A stretch of 64,000 nucleotides of DNA from Flagellimonas beolgyonensis (GTDB lineage: Bacteria; Bacteroidota; Bacteroidia; Flavobacteriales; Flavobacteriaceae). Location of the stretch: NCBI RefSeq assembly GCF_003992615.1, contig NZ_RZMY01000006.1:62001-126000 (forward strand), written 5' to 3'. Below, one piece after another: positions 35,184 to 44,096 of this stretch; within the stretch, counting starts at the first letter, position 1; each line of letters opens with the position of its first letter. The notes under the pieces were generated by a model. It saw nothing but the letters and a program-made list of their open reading frames with translations, ran no database searches and was not told the origin of the DNA. Made by a program: the position numbers and the translations under genes.

Positions 35184-35906
35184 TCAAATCAGATCACCAA
35201 GACTATCTACAGCCACAAACCGTTCCACCGTAAATCCCTCTGCGTATTCTACACCTATAATCCGTCCTAGGTCCCTAGCACGATAATTGACACTATCGGT
35301 GAAGTTTTTGCTACTGATGGGTGTTTCGGGCTCATCGCTGTTGGGATCATAAAATTGGGAAGAATAGGCCATAATGGCTTCCGTCTTTTTCTCAATAAAT
35401 CCTGAAACATCAACTACAAAATCAGGTTCCAAGTTTTTCCATTGGATGTAATGGTACACCACTTTGGGGCGCCAAGCCTCTTGCCAGACATCATCACCGT
35501 CCATTTTGGTGTCTATTTTAACCAAACCGCTTAAAAAACAAGCATCACTCACCAATTTACTGCCCCTGGCATGGTCGATATGACGATCATCCACTGCATT
35601 GCACAACACAATTTCCGGTCGATATTTGCGAATGATCTTGATCAGTTCCAACTGATGGTCCTTGTCATTCACAAAAAAACCATCGGCAAATTCCATGTTT
35701 TCACGCACGGCAATACCCAAAATTTTGGCGGCATTGGCGGCTTCCTTATCCCGTATCTCCGCGGATCCCCGGGTACCCAACTCACCTCGGGTCAGATCCA
35801 CGATTCCTACCTTTTTTCCTTTGGAAACCTCTTTTGCAATGGTAGCCCCGGCTCCCAATTCGGCATCATCGGGGTGTGCGCCGAATACTAATATGTCTAA
35901 TTTCAT
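35184..35906 (-). CDS. bshB1: Bacillithiol biosynthesis deacetylase BshB1
   Basis: 240-aa zinc deacetylase of the PIG-L/LmbE family. The metal site is visible as FGAHPDDAELGAG and the later DDRHIDHARGS; DLTRGELGTRGSAEIRDKEA is a conserved family stretch. The length and this pattern match BshB1, which removes the acetyl group from GlcNAc-malate during synthesis of bacillithiol, the thiol buffer used in many Flavobacteriia. Cytoplasmic. Its stop codon directly abuts that of the convergent kinase gene. It lies 4 bp downstream of the trans-sulfuration enzyme gene, so cysteine metabolism and bacillithiol synthesis may be co-expressed. Confidence 0.9.
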   Translation of the reverse strand: MKLDILVFGAHPDDAELGAGATIAKEVSKGKKVGIVDLTRGELGTRGSAEIRDKEAANAAKILGIAVRENMEFADGFFVNDKDHQLELIKIIRKYRPEIVLCNAVDDRHIDHARGSKLVSDACFLSGLVKIDTKMDGDDVWQEAWRPKVVYHYIQWKNLEPDFVVDVSGFIEKKTEAIMAYSSQFYDPNSDEPETPISSKNFTDSVNYRARDLGRIIGVEYAEGFTVERFVAVDSLGDLI

Positions 35907-35910
35907 AATA

Positions 35911-37083
35911 TTATGCAGTAACGGACATCGCCTTGACCTTTGCTATGGCCTGCTCAATGTCTGCTATTAAATCCTCCGTTTCTTCAATGCCCAGCGAAAA
36001 CCGAATCAATGAATCCTTAATGCCTTGTTTGGCACGGTCCTCTGCGCTCATTAGCGCATGCGATGTTTTTGTCGGCGAAAGCATGGTGCTTTCAATCCCG
36101 GCCAAGCTCATGGACGGCTTAATAAGTTCCAATTGCTTGAAAAACAACGAGGTGTCAATGCTCGCGTTCAATTCAAAGGACAACATTCCACCGAATCCTT
36201 TCATTTGTTTTTTGGCCACGTCATGTCCGGGATGGGATGGCAATCCAGGATAATACACGTTGTCCACATCCTCACTTTGATACAGGTATTCCGCCATTTT
36301 CATTGCATTCTCGTTCTGTGCCCGAACGCGTAGCACCATGGTTTTGATACTACGTTCCAACAACCAAACGGTGTAATCGCTCAAACTTCCACCAAAACAA
36401 ATTCCGGTCTGCCATACCTTATCCATATGCTCTTGCGATGCAGCAACCACGCCAGCACAAATATCGGAGTGACCCCCCATATATTTGGTGGCACTGTGAA
36501 TCACCACGTCCACTCCCAAGTCAATGGGATTTTGGTTCACAGGACTTGCAAACGTATTGTCGATCATGGAAAGGATTCCTTTCTTTTTGGCCAAATTTGC
36601 CACCCCTTTAACATCGGTGATTGTCAACAAAGGATTGGATGGCGTTTCCAAGTACAACACTTTAGTGTTGGGTTGGATTTCTTTTTCAAAATCCTCAACT
36701 TCCCAACCTGTGGTAAACGAATAACTGATACCGAACCGTTCAAATTGGCTAACCGCAAAATGATAGGTACCTCCATAAATGGTCTGTTGCAGGACCACGT
36801 GGTCGCCTGCTTGCAAAAAGGTAATTAAAGCGGTGCTGACCGCCGCCATGCCACTGCCAAAAATCAAGGCAGCCTCGGCATGTTCCAAAGCTGCCAATTT
36901 TTTGCACAACGCCTCTTGGTTGGGCGTGTTGTAATATCGTGGGTATCGTTTTACATCAACATCATCAAACTGGTAGGAAGTGCTCATATATAGGGGAGAC
37001 ACCGCTCCTTTAAACTGCTTATCCTCCAATTCCCCTTCGTGGGTACAAACGGTATTTATTCCTTTGGTCTTGTTTGATTTCAT
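35911..37083 (-). CDS. Trans-sulfuration PLP enzyme (cystathionine gamma-synthase/lyase family)
   Basis: 390 aa from the ATG at 37081-37083 (a TTG nine bases upstream is less likely). Family motifs: RYYNTPNQEALCKKLAALE, the cofactor-contact region FGSGMAAVSTAL, YLETPSNPLLTITD, the aldimine-region Asp in MIDNTFASPVNQ, and the PLP lysine in HSATKYMGGHSD. The C-terminal SLAGIESTMLSPTKTSHA and IRFSLGIEE are typical. The enzyme interconverts cysteine, homocysteine and methionine precursors; synthase, gamma-lyase and methionine gamma-lyase cannot be told apart from sequence alone. Position just upstream of bshB1 fits a link to cysteine supply. Confidence 0.85.
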   Translation of the reverse strand: MKSNKTKGINTVCTHEGELEDKQFKGAVSPLYMSTSYQFDDVDVKRYPRYYNTPNQEALCKKLAALEHAEAALIFGSGMAAVSTALITFLQAGDHVVLQQTIYGGTYHFAVSQFERFGISYSFTTGWEVEDFEKEIQPNTKVLYLETPSNPLLTITDVKGVANLAKKKGILSMIDNTFASPVNQNPIDLGVDVVIHSATKYMGGHSDICAGVVAASQEHMDKVWQTGICFGGSLSDYTVWLLERSIKTMVLRVRAQNENAMKMAEYLYQSEDVDNVYYPGLPSHPGHDVAKKQMKGFGGMLSFELNASIDTSLFFKQLELIKPSMSLAGIESTMLSPTKTSHALMSAEDRAKQGIKDSLIRFSLGIEETEDLIADIEQAIAKVKAMSVTA

Positions 37084-37118
37084 ATGGGTCAATCTTTAGG
37101 TTAAAGATACGAAACCCA

Positions 37119-38528
37119 TCATACTTGTACCTGCTTCCAGTTTCCTTTTTTGAACCAGACCATGGCGATGATGGCCAGTACCACCTCGGCCAAGGTTATG
37201 GCCACAAATACACCGACTGCGCCCCATTCCAATACAATGGCAGCGGTATAGGCCAAGGGCAATTGGAACAACCAAAACGAGATCAGGTTTATCTTGGTCG
37301 GTGTGCGGGTATCCCCTGCTCCATTAAACGCCTGGCTAACCACCATGCCATAGGCATAAAAAATGTAGCCTGCGGCGATTACCTGCAAACAGAGGGCACC
37401 ACTTTTGACCACTTCGGGCGTGGCATTGAACCAAGTGATGATACTCTTGGCAAAAATGAGATAGATCAAGGAAACAATCCCCATGAAAATGGCGTTGTAC
37501 TTACCGGTTTTCCAGACTGAAATCTCCGCGCGGTCAGGTTGTTTGGCACCCAAATTTTGACCAACCAATGTGGCTGCGGCATTGCTCATGCCCCACGAAG
37601 GCATCAACGTAAACATCATTACCCGGATTGCGATGGTATATCCTGCCAATACCTCACTGCCGAACTCGGACATGATCCGCATCAAGAAAATCCAACTGGA
37701 AGTTCCGATCAAAAATTGGGCAATACCCCCTAAAGACACCTTGATCAAGTTAACCATAACCTTTAGGTTGATGACCAAATCTTGAAGCACCAGCTTGATT
37801 TTGCCCCAACCAAAAAATAGGATTCCCAATTGAAAGATTACGGCAGAACCCCTGCCAATGTTGGTGGCAATGGCCGCTCCCATTACCCCGTATTCGGGAA
37901 TGGGCCCAAACCCAAAAATGAACATGGGATCTAGGATTATATTCAATCCATTGGAAAGCACCAAGGCCCACATGGCAATGGATGCATTTCCTGCTCCCCT
38001 AAAAATGGCATTGATCAGGAACAACAATACAACAGTGATATTGCCTCCGATCATAAATTTGGTGTAGCCAAAACCCTCTTCGATCAAATCGGGTTCGCCA
38101 CCCATCAAGGCCAAAATATCCTTGGCATACAGAATACCAATGATACCGATGACAATCGAGATCATTACCCCCAAACTGATTGCCTGTACGGCGGCTATCC
38201 GTGCTCCCTGAACATCCTTTTCACCTATTCTACGGGCCACAACGGCTGTGGCCGCCATACTCAACCCGATGGCGAGTGCATAGACCAAGGTGATCACCGA
38301 TTCGGTAAGCCCAATGGTGGCAACGGCATTAACGCTCACACTGGAGACATAGGCTATATCGACCAGGGCGAAAATGGATTCCATGAGCATTTCCAAGATC
38401 ATGGGAATGGAAAGCATAAAAATGGCCTTACGAATGCTCCCGGAGGTAAATTCGGTTTCCTTTCCGGATACAGCTATCCAGAAATATTGAATAAGTTTTT
38501 TAAAAGAGATGGTATTGTGATGTGTCAT
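37119..38528 (-). CDS. MATE family multidrug/sodium antiporter
   Basis: 469 aa with twelve predicted membrane helices in two homologous halves. Family-typical stretches are SIPMILEMLMESIFALVDIA, NAIFRGAGNASIAMWALVLS and, in the second half, GYTIAIRVMMFTLMPSWGMS and QAFNGAGDTRTPTKINL. MATE pumps export cationic drugs or metabolites in exchange for sodium or protons at the inner membrane. It is 35 bp upstream of the trans-sulfuration gene, on the same strand. Confidence 0.9.
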   Translation of the reverse strand: MTHHNTISFKKLIQYFWIAVSGKETEFTSGSIRKAIFMLSIPMILEMLMESIFALVDIAYVSSVSVNAVATIGLTESVITLVYALAIGLSMAATAVVARRIGEKDVQGARIAAVQAISLGVMISIVIGIIGILYAKDILALMGGEPDLIEEGFGYTKFMIGGNITVVLLFLINAIFRGAGNASIAMWALVLSNGLNIILDPMFIFGFGPIPEYGVMGAAIATNIGRGSAVIFQLGILFFGWGKIKLVLQDLVINLKVMVNLIKVSLGGIAQFLIGTSSWIFLMRIMSEFGSEVLAGYTIAIRVMMFTLMPSWGMSNAAATLVGQNLGAKQPDRAEISVWKTGKYNAIFMGIVSLIYLIFAKSIITWFNATPEVVKSGALCLQVIAAGYIFYAYGMVVSQAFNGAGDTRTPTKINLISFWLFQLPLAYTAAIVLEWGAVGVFVAITLAEVVLAIIAMVWFKKGNWKQVQV

Positions 38529-38699
38529 TGTAAAAGAATTATGTGTGGAAAAAGTATGGTAATGTCAGTACAACCCAGAAGTGTTTGGGTTACTTTTTTG
38601 GCGTAAAGCCAATGGTGACATCTATCGCGTACATAATTCTTATAACTTCATGATGAAGCAAAGATGCAATTTTTTTTCGAAGTTGAAAGAAATTTTTAA

Positions 38700-41600
38700 T
38701 TATTTGGCGAAGTGCACTTTATAACGCCAATAACTGATTCCTCCCAATATGAACACACCAATTACCGTATACCACACAAAAGAAGGTGTGATTACTTGGT
38801 CTCCACTGGCATAACTATGAAGCCCCACCAAATAGAAATTAACCCCAAAATAGGTCATCATAATACTGGCGAAGGCCAAAATGGAGGCAAAGTTGTATGC
38901 CCATTTACCTCTTAAACCCGGCACTAAACGCATATGTAGCACAAAGGCGTACACCATTATGGATATCAATGCCCAAGTTTCTTTGGGGTCCCAACCCCAA
39001 TAACGGCCCCAGCTTTCATTGGCCCATTGACCGCCCAAAAAGTTTCCTATGGTCAACATAACCAACCCGGCCGTTAAGGCCAATTCGTTGATCACGGTAA
39101 GCTCTTTGATATTAAGATCCATTCGCTTCTTGTTCTTCTCGGTGGTCAATACCATCAACAATAAACTGACCACACCCAAGATCATCCCCACGGTAAATGG
39201 ACCATAGCTACCAACAATGACTGCAACGTGAATCATCAACCAATAACTGTCCAATACAGGTACCAAATTGGCAATGGCGGGGTCTACCCAACTTTGGTGG
39301 GCAATCCATAACAACATGGAAGTCACAAACGCACTGGCCGCAATGGTCAATTCACTTTTACGTCCCAACGCCAAACCAATGCCCATGGTGGCCCAAGAAA
39401 CATACAGAATACTTTCGTAGGCGTCACTCCAAGGGGCGTGCCCCGAAATATACCAACGTAGTACCAACCCAATGGTGTGCCAAATAAAGAACAGAATGAT
39501 GGTGCCCTTCAACAAATAGGCAAAGGCATCCAAGAACTTTCTTTCCTTAAAAATCTTGGCGATAAGTACAAAGAACAAGAGCACCCCGACCATGGCGTAG
39601 TACCTGTACAATCGGTTAAACAGATCCAGTTTGTTGTAAATGATCTCGGTCTTTATTTTGTTGTCGGACGGCAATACTTCAAAACCGTGGTTTTTCTGGT
39701 TCTGTTTAAAAGCCTCCAAAAATTGGTCCGGCTGGGTATAATCTCCTGTTTGTATCGATTTTTGTAGGGTATTCAAATAAAATGGAATGGAATTCCTGAT
39801 GAAATTGGCGTACAAGGAGTCTTGCACTTGATACTCACCTGATCGATATTCCATGGCTGAGATCCATTTATTGTTCTCATCATCCAACAAGGGAAATATT
39901 TTGACCATATCACCAAAAAGGGCCATGTTCAATAGGCTCAACCGCTCCCCTACTTTTTTAAAATCTTTTTCAAAATTGGAGGGATTGTTGGTTGCGGTCG
40001 CTTTTTCCAGATACGGACGTAACTTGTATTGGTTGTTGGCATCAAAGAAATCCGTCGCTTTCACAAACTCTGTGGCTTCCGGTACTCCGATCACTTTCCG
40101 AATACTGTCATTTTCCTTTTTTCCCAAGGCAATAAACTCCACATTGTACCATGCGCCTGGATTCAACATCATACTCAGGAAAACCTGGTCAGATGTCATA
40201 TCGCTATAAGTGTTCTTCCCACTTAACTTTCGCAACAATTCCGAAGCAAAAGTATTTATGGGTTTCATTCTACCATTTTCATCTTGGATAATCAAGGCGC
40301 CGAACTTTTCGGCATGCTCCTTGGCAACTTTTGTATTTTGAATGACCGAATCCACTTGTGCTTGGGTAGGAGCTACCAAATGATCGTGATCCGTTGTCGG
40401 AGTCTGGGTCTGCCCATAGGATCCAAGTGTTACCAAAAGTGTCCCAATAGCGATAAGGGCCTTCTTTTTTTCTTTAATCTTTTCGAGCATTTGTTGCAGA
40501 TCCTTAAAGCGGGTTTCTCCAAAGAACATGATACCCATCAGTCCAATGTACAACAAGAAATACCCAATGTAGGTGATCCAAGTGCCCCAAAAGTCATGGT
40601 TTACGGAAAGGATGGTCCCCTTCTCATCTGGGTCAAAACTGGCTTGAAAAAAGCGATACCCCTTGTGGTCCAAAACATGGTTCATGAAAATATCATAATC
40701 GAACGAACGCTCATCGTGAACGGTAATTTTGCTCATGAACGATTTGTAACCTACTTCGGTACCCGGATATTTTTCCGCGATAAAATCATTCAGTTCGATG
40801 GAAAACGGCAATTCATAAATTTTGGAACCATAACTCATTGAAAAGTCCAATCCTCCCACTGTAATGGGTTCCGAAAAGTTGGTGGTGCCCTTGCTGCCCA
40901 AAAGCTTTGCTTCCTTGGTTTCCCCATTGGCCGAAATGGCCACTACCAAGGCATCTTGGGTCACCTTGGTTATTTCCTCGTCCGGAACTTTTACAATGCC
41001 ATAACTTCCTTTTATGATGGGGTCGGGAATTACAAACTGCATGCCGGCCATGTTGTACAACGACCGAAGTTGCAAGGGTTGGATGCTATCGTTAATCACT
41101 TCGCCCTGGAACTGGTCCGCCATGCGCATAAAATTTCCTTCGAACGGCGATTTGATTCGAAAACCATTTTCGGCATCATAATAAATATTTACCGCACCTT
41201 CAGTTTCATTGTTCAGGGCAAAAAGCACATTATGGATACTGGCCACTTTGCCATTTTCGAGATAATGCTCATGACGTTGACCATTGCCCGCCTCTACTAT
41301 TTGAAGAAACTCCGTACCATTTTCATCTGGAATCAACCCTTTTTTAGCACCGTGGATAAAATCAACATACGAAATGGTGAAGGGCTGTCCGTTAAAATCG
41401 GATTTCCATGGTAAACTGCTCCGCATACCTTCTGGAGTGACCAAAATGGCATCCTCCAACACCCGCCGTCTAGCTTCCCCATTAATGTCTCCATCAACAA
41501 AAGCGGTCAAGTAGGTCTTATCCGAATAAATTCTGTTCTCTGTTGCTCCTTCCCGAATGGGCATCATCCCCTCATAACTGATATATCGGGTAACAAATGC

Positions 41601-41876
41601 CCCAACAATGATGAGTATCCAAGATAGGTGTAGCAGTAGTACGGGCCATTTTTTCCAACTGAGCAGTCGATATCGATAAATATTCCCGAAAAAATTGATT
41701 ACAAAAAAGACCATGATGGCCTCAAACCAAGTGGCGTTATAAATGTAAATTCGGGCTGTTTCGGTACTGTACCAACTTTCCACAAAGGTACCCATGGCCA
41801 TTGCCGCAGCAAAAACCACAAATAGTACAGCCATAAGTCTTGTGGAGAACAGGGTCTTTTTAAGAATGTCGATCAT
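38700..41876 (-). CDS. ccsA: Fused ResB-CcsA cytochrome c maturation protein
   Basis: 1058 aa, about the size expected for the ResB-CcsA fusion found in Bacteroidetes (system II cytochrome c synthase). The first about 470 residues are ResB-like, with membrane segments at the start (LMAVLFVVFAAAMAMGTFVE and following) and near 430. A linker (about 480-740) is periplasmic. The C-terminal part is CcsA, with the haem-handling tryptophan-rich motif WGRYWGWDPKETWALI and several conserved His residues (for example HQSW, MIHVAV, LHMRL). The protein moves haem outward and attaches it to apocytochrome c. Single-gene transcription is likely; a 171-bp gap separates it from the MATE gene. Confidence 0.92.
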   Translation of the reverse strand: MIDILKKTLFSTRLMAVLFVVFAAAMAMGTFVESWYSTETARIYIYNATWFEAIMVFFVINFFGNIYRYRLLSWKKWPVLLLHLSWILIIVGAFVTRYISYEGMMPIREGATENRIYSDKTYLTAFVDGDINGEARRRVLEDAILVTPEGMRSSLPWKSDFNGQPFTISYVDFIHGAKKGLIPDENGTEFLQIVEAGNGQRHEHYLENGKVASIHNVLFALNNETEGAVNIYYDAENGFRIKSPFEGNFMRMADQFQGEVINDSIQPLQLRSLYNMAGMQFVIPDPIIKGSYGIVKVPDEEITKVTQDALVVAISANGETKEAKLLGSKGTTNFSEPITVGGLDFSMSYGSKIYELPFSIELNDFIAEKYPGTEVGYKSFMSKITVHDERSFDYDIFMNHVLDHKGYRFFQASFDPDEKGTILSVNHDFWGTWITYIGYFLLYIGLMGIMFFGETRFKDLQQMLEKIKEKKKALIAIGTLLVTLGSYGQTQTPTTDHDHLVAPTQAQVDSVIQNTKVAKEHAEKFGALIIQDENGRMKPINTFASELLRKLSGKNTYSDMTSDQVFLSMMLNPGAWYNVEFIALGKKENDSIRKVIGVPEATEFVKATDFFDANNQYKLRPYLEKATATNNPSNFEKDFKKVGERLSLLNMALFGDMVKIFPLLDDENNKWISAMEYRSGEYQVQDSLYANFIRNSIPFYLNTLQKSIQTGDYTQPDQFLEAFKQNQKNHGFEVLPSDNKIKTEIIYNKLDLFNRLYRYYAMVGVLLFFVLIAKIFKERKFLDAFAYLLKGTIILFFIWHTIGLVLRWYISGHAPWSDAYESILYVSWATMGIGLALGRKSELTIAASAFVTSMLLWIAHQSWVDPAIANLVPVLDSYWLMIHVAVIVGSYGPFTVGMILGVVSLLLMVLTTEKNKKRMDLNIKELTVINELALTAGLVMLTIGNFLGGQWANESWGRYWGWDPKETWALISIMVYAFVLHMRLVPGLRGKWAYNFASILAFASIMMTYFGVNFYLVGLHSYASGDQVITPSFVWYTVIGVFILGGISYWRYKVHFAK

Positions 41877-42010
41877 GGAAATTCAGTCTGCTTTCGGCTT
41901 GCAAAAATACGGCCTTTTTGCAACTTACTTCGATTTGAATGGGATAAATAATGCTAGATAATTGTTAATTCCCATTACGCTCCATATACGGTAAATTTGT
42001 AGTTTTGGCC

Positions 42011-42772
42011 ATGCTCAACGTAGTTCTTTTGGGGACCGGAAACCTTGCCCGGCACTTGTTCGAGGCCTTTTCCAGTGCGAAAGGGGCCAAAATTATACAG
42101 GTGGTGGGCCGAAACTTGAACGATTTGTCCTGGTTTTCCCATCATTGTGCCGTTTCCAACGATTTTACCGAAATTTTTACAGCAGATGTATATCTCATTG
42201 CCGTTAAAGACGACGCCATTGGGGAAGTATCCGGCTTCCTTGCCGAAAAAAAAGGCATTGTGGCCCATACTTCGGGTGCCATGGAATTGGATGTTATTAA
42301 AGCCGCAAAAAAAGGGGTGTTATATCCACTTCAGACGTTTAGCAAAGGGCGAACCATCCAGTTTAAGAACATTCCTATTTGTGTTGAAGCAAGCGACAAT
42401 GAATCCTTGGAAGTGTTGACCCAATTGGGAAGATGCGTGTCTGAAAACGTACAGGAAATAGATTCCGTCCAACGAAAAAAATTGCATCTTGCAGCGGTTT
42501 TCGTGAACAATTTCACCAATTACCTTTATAGTGTAGGTGAATCGCTTTGCCTTGAAAATGATGTTTCTTTTGAACTTTTGAAACCATTGATTTTGGAAAC
42601 CGCACAAAAAGTGCAGACCATGTCGCCCAAAAAAGCGCAAACGGGACCCGCAAGAAGAAATGATCAAGAAAGCATGCAAATGCACTTGGAGTTATTGACC
42701 GATGAACATAAAAAAACACTGTATACACTTTTGAGCACTGCCATAAAAGAAACCTATGAAAAAGAACTATAA
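42011..42772 (+). CDS. Rossmann-like / DUF2520 protein (6PGDH-like oxidoreductase fold)
   Basis: 253 aa from the ATG at 42011 (the TTG two codons earlier is ignored). N-terminal nucleotide-binding motif VVLLGTGNLARHLFEAF, then YLIAVKDDAIGEV, and GIVAHTSGAMELD before PLQTFSKG; the C-terminal helical domain (KLHLAAVFVNNFTNYLY, MSPKKAQTGPARRND) is the DUF2520 region. The family resembles ketopantoate/pyrroline-carboxylate reductases but has no assigned reaction. It overlaps the next gene by 17 bp and forms an operon with the KdsC-like phosphatase and Maf. Confidence 0.8.
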   Translation: MLNVVLLGTGNLARHLFEAFSSAKGAKIIQVVGRNLNDLSWFSHHCAVSNDFTEIFTADVYLIAVKDDAIGEVSGFLAEKKGIVAHTSGAMELDVIKAAKKGVLYPLQTFSKGRTIQFKNIPICVEASDNESLEVLTQLGRCVSENVQEIDSVQRKKLHLAAVFVNNFTNYLYSVGESLCLENDVSFELLKPLILETAQKVQTMSPKKAQTGPARRNDQESMQMHLELLTDEHKKTLYTLLSTAIKETYEKEL

Positions 42773-43283
42773 AGAACTATTGGGCAACATTACCACCTTC
42801 GTTTTTGATGTGGATGGCGTATTTACCGATGGCACCGTGTTGATCACCACCAATGGTGAATTGTTACGTAAAATGAGCGTAAAGGATGGTTACGCGTTAA
42901 AAACGGCCATTCAAAAAGGGTATAATGTCTGCATCATCACCGGGGGCACCAATGAAGGGGTAAAGGAACGTTTGAAAGGCCTTGGTGTAACCGATTTTTA
43001 TATGGGGGCCCATCATAAACAGGACCCTTTGGAAGAGTATTTGGACATCTACAACATCGATCCCAACACGGTGGTGTATATGGGCGATGACCTGCCGGAT
43101 ATCCCTCCCATGAAAATGGTGGCTTTGGCTGCAGCCCCGCAAAATGCGGTGCCCGAGGTAAAGGCCATTTCCGACTACGTATCCCACAAAAACGGTGGCG
43201 AAGGCTGTGTGAGGGACATTATTGAGCAGGTATTGAAGGTTCGCGGCGATTGGAACGATAATTTCAGTGCCAAAAATGACTGA
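42756..43283 (+). CDS. kdsC: HAD phosphatase, KdsC-like (KDO-8-phosphate phosphatase)
   Basis: 175 aa, the normal KdsC length. HAD motifs: FDVDGVFTDGTV (nucleophile Asp), IITGGTNEGV, and MGDDLPDIPPMK (metal-binding Asp pair); the basic residue is probably in KQDP. KdsC hydrolyses 3-deoxy-D-manno-octulosonate 8-phosphate to KDO, for lipopolysaccharide core synthesis in the cytoplasm. Overlaps the preceding gene by 17 bp and the Maf gene by 8 bp, so translational coupling is likely. Related HAD enzymes act on KDN/neuraminate phosphates, a lesser possibility. Confidence 0.85.
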   Translation: MKKNYKELLGNITTFVFDVDGVFTDGTVLITTNGELLRKMSVKDGYALKTAIQKGYNVCIITGGTNEGVKERLKGLGVTDFYMGAHHKQDPLEEYLDIYNIDPNTVVYMGDDLPDIPPMKMVALAAAPQNAVPEVKAISDYVSHKNGGEGCVRDIIEQVLKVRGDWNDNFSAKND

Positions 43284-43869
43284 GAATCCGTTAAAACAAA
43301 AGTTACAGGGATACCATCTTATTTTAGGGTCAGGTTCGCCCAGACGTAAGCGATTTTTTGAAGACTTGGGCCTTGAGTTTGAGGTACGGCCCAAATCCGT
43401 GGATGAAATCTATCCAACGCATTTGCAAGGCCAAGAAATTTCCGAATACTTGGCCCAATTGAAAGCTGAACCCTTTAAACAAGAACTACGGCCACAGGAT
43501 CTCGTGGTTACTTCCGACACCGTGGTTTGGTATCAGGGTCAATCCTTGGCAAAAGCGGAAACGCCCGAAGAAGCCTTTCAAATGCTGCGCACCCTTTCTG
43601 GAGATTGGCACGAAGTGATTACCTCTGTTTGTTTCACGACTCACAGTTTCCAAAAAGTGGCGAGTGCCATTACCATGGTCAAATTCAAGGAATTTAGTGA
43701 TGCCGAAATCAATTTTTACATTGAACAGTGCCAACCGTTCGACAAAGCAGGAGCTTATGGCATTCAAGAATGGATCGGCATGATCGGCATTTCCGAAATT
43801 AAAGGATCGTATACCAACGTAGTGGGGCTACCCACCCATTTGGTATATGAAACCCTGATGTCGCTTTAA
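43276..43869 (+). CDS. maf: Maf-like nucleoside triphosphate pyrophosphatase
   Basis: 197 aa from the ATG at 43276; a GTG at 43267 is possible. Family signatures: LILGSGSPRRKRFFEDLGL, VVTSDTVVWYQGQSLAKAET, LSGDWHEVITSVC, and FDKAGAYGIQEWIGMIGISE. The G-S-x-S-P-R-R motif and late KAGAYGIQ are hallmarks. Maf/YhdE proteins hydrolyse dTTP, UTP or modified nucleotides, as house-cleaning enzymes. Its stop overlaps that of the convergent ferredoxin gene (TTAA). Confidence 0.9.
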   Translation: MTENPLKQKLQGYHLILGSGSPRRKRFFEDLGLEFEVRPKSVDEIYPTHLQGQEISEYLAQLKAEPFKQELRPQDLVVTSDTVVWYQGQSLAKAETPEEAFQMLRTLSGDWHEVITSVCFTTHSFQKVASAITMVKFKEFSDAEINFYIEQCQPFDKAGAYGIQEWIGMIGISEIKGSYTNVVGLPTHLVYETLMSL

Positions 43870-44096
43870 GTTTTTTTAACCGAAATAATTTTTACTGGAC
43901 ATGCCTTGGAAGCCTGTTCACAATTATCGAAGATGCCCTCGTCGTGGGATTTAATCGTGAAAAAACCTTTTTTGTTCTTGGAATGCAACAACACCGATTT
44001 ACCGTCTTTTTTGGACATGGCAAACTGCTCGGGAGCCATTTCCACACAGTAATTGCACCCGATGCACTTATCGCGCTGCAAGGTTATTACCACCAT
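43866..44096 (-). CDS. 4Fe-4S ferredoxin
   Basis: 76 aa with CIGCNYCVEMAP at the start and CEQASKACPVKII at the end, giving C-x2-C-x2-C ... C-x3-CP, enough ligands for one 4Fe-4S cluster. Its ATG overlaps the stop of the U32 gene (TAATG), so translation is coupled. It is probably the electron donor or cluster partner of that protein. Confidence 0.9.
   Translation of the reverse strand: MVVITLQRDKCIGCNYCVEMAPEQFAMSKKDGKSVLLHSKNKKGFFTIKSHDEGIFDNCEQASKACPVKIISVKKT

Noticed and set aside
38560..38600. Hairpin AACCCA/TGGGTT with T-run on the plus strand between ccsA and the MATE gene
   Set aside because: Both neighbours are on the minus strand, so a plus-strand terminator has no gene to serve; the stem is short.
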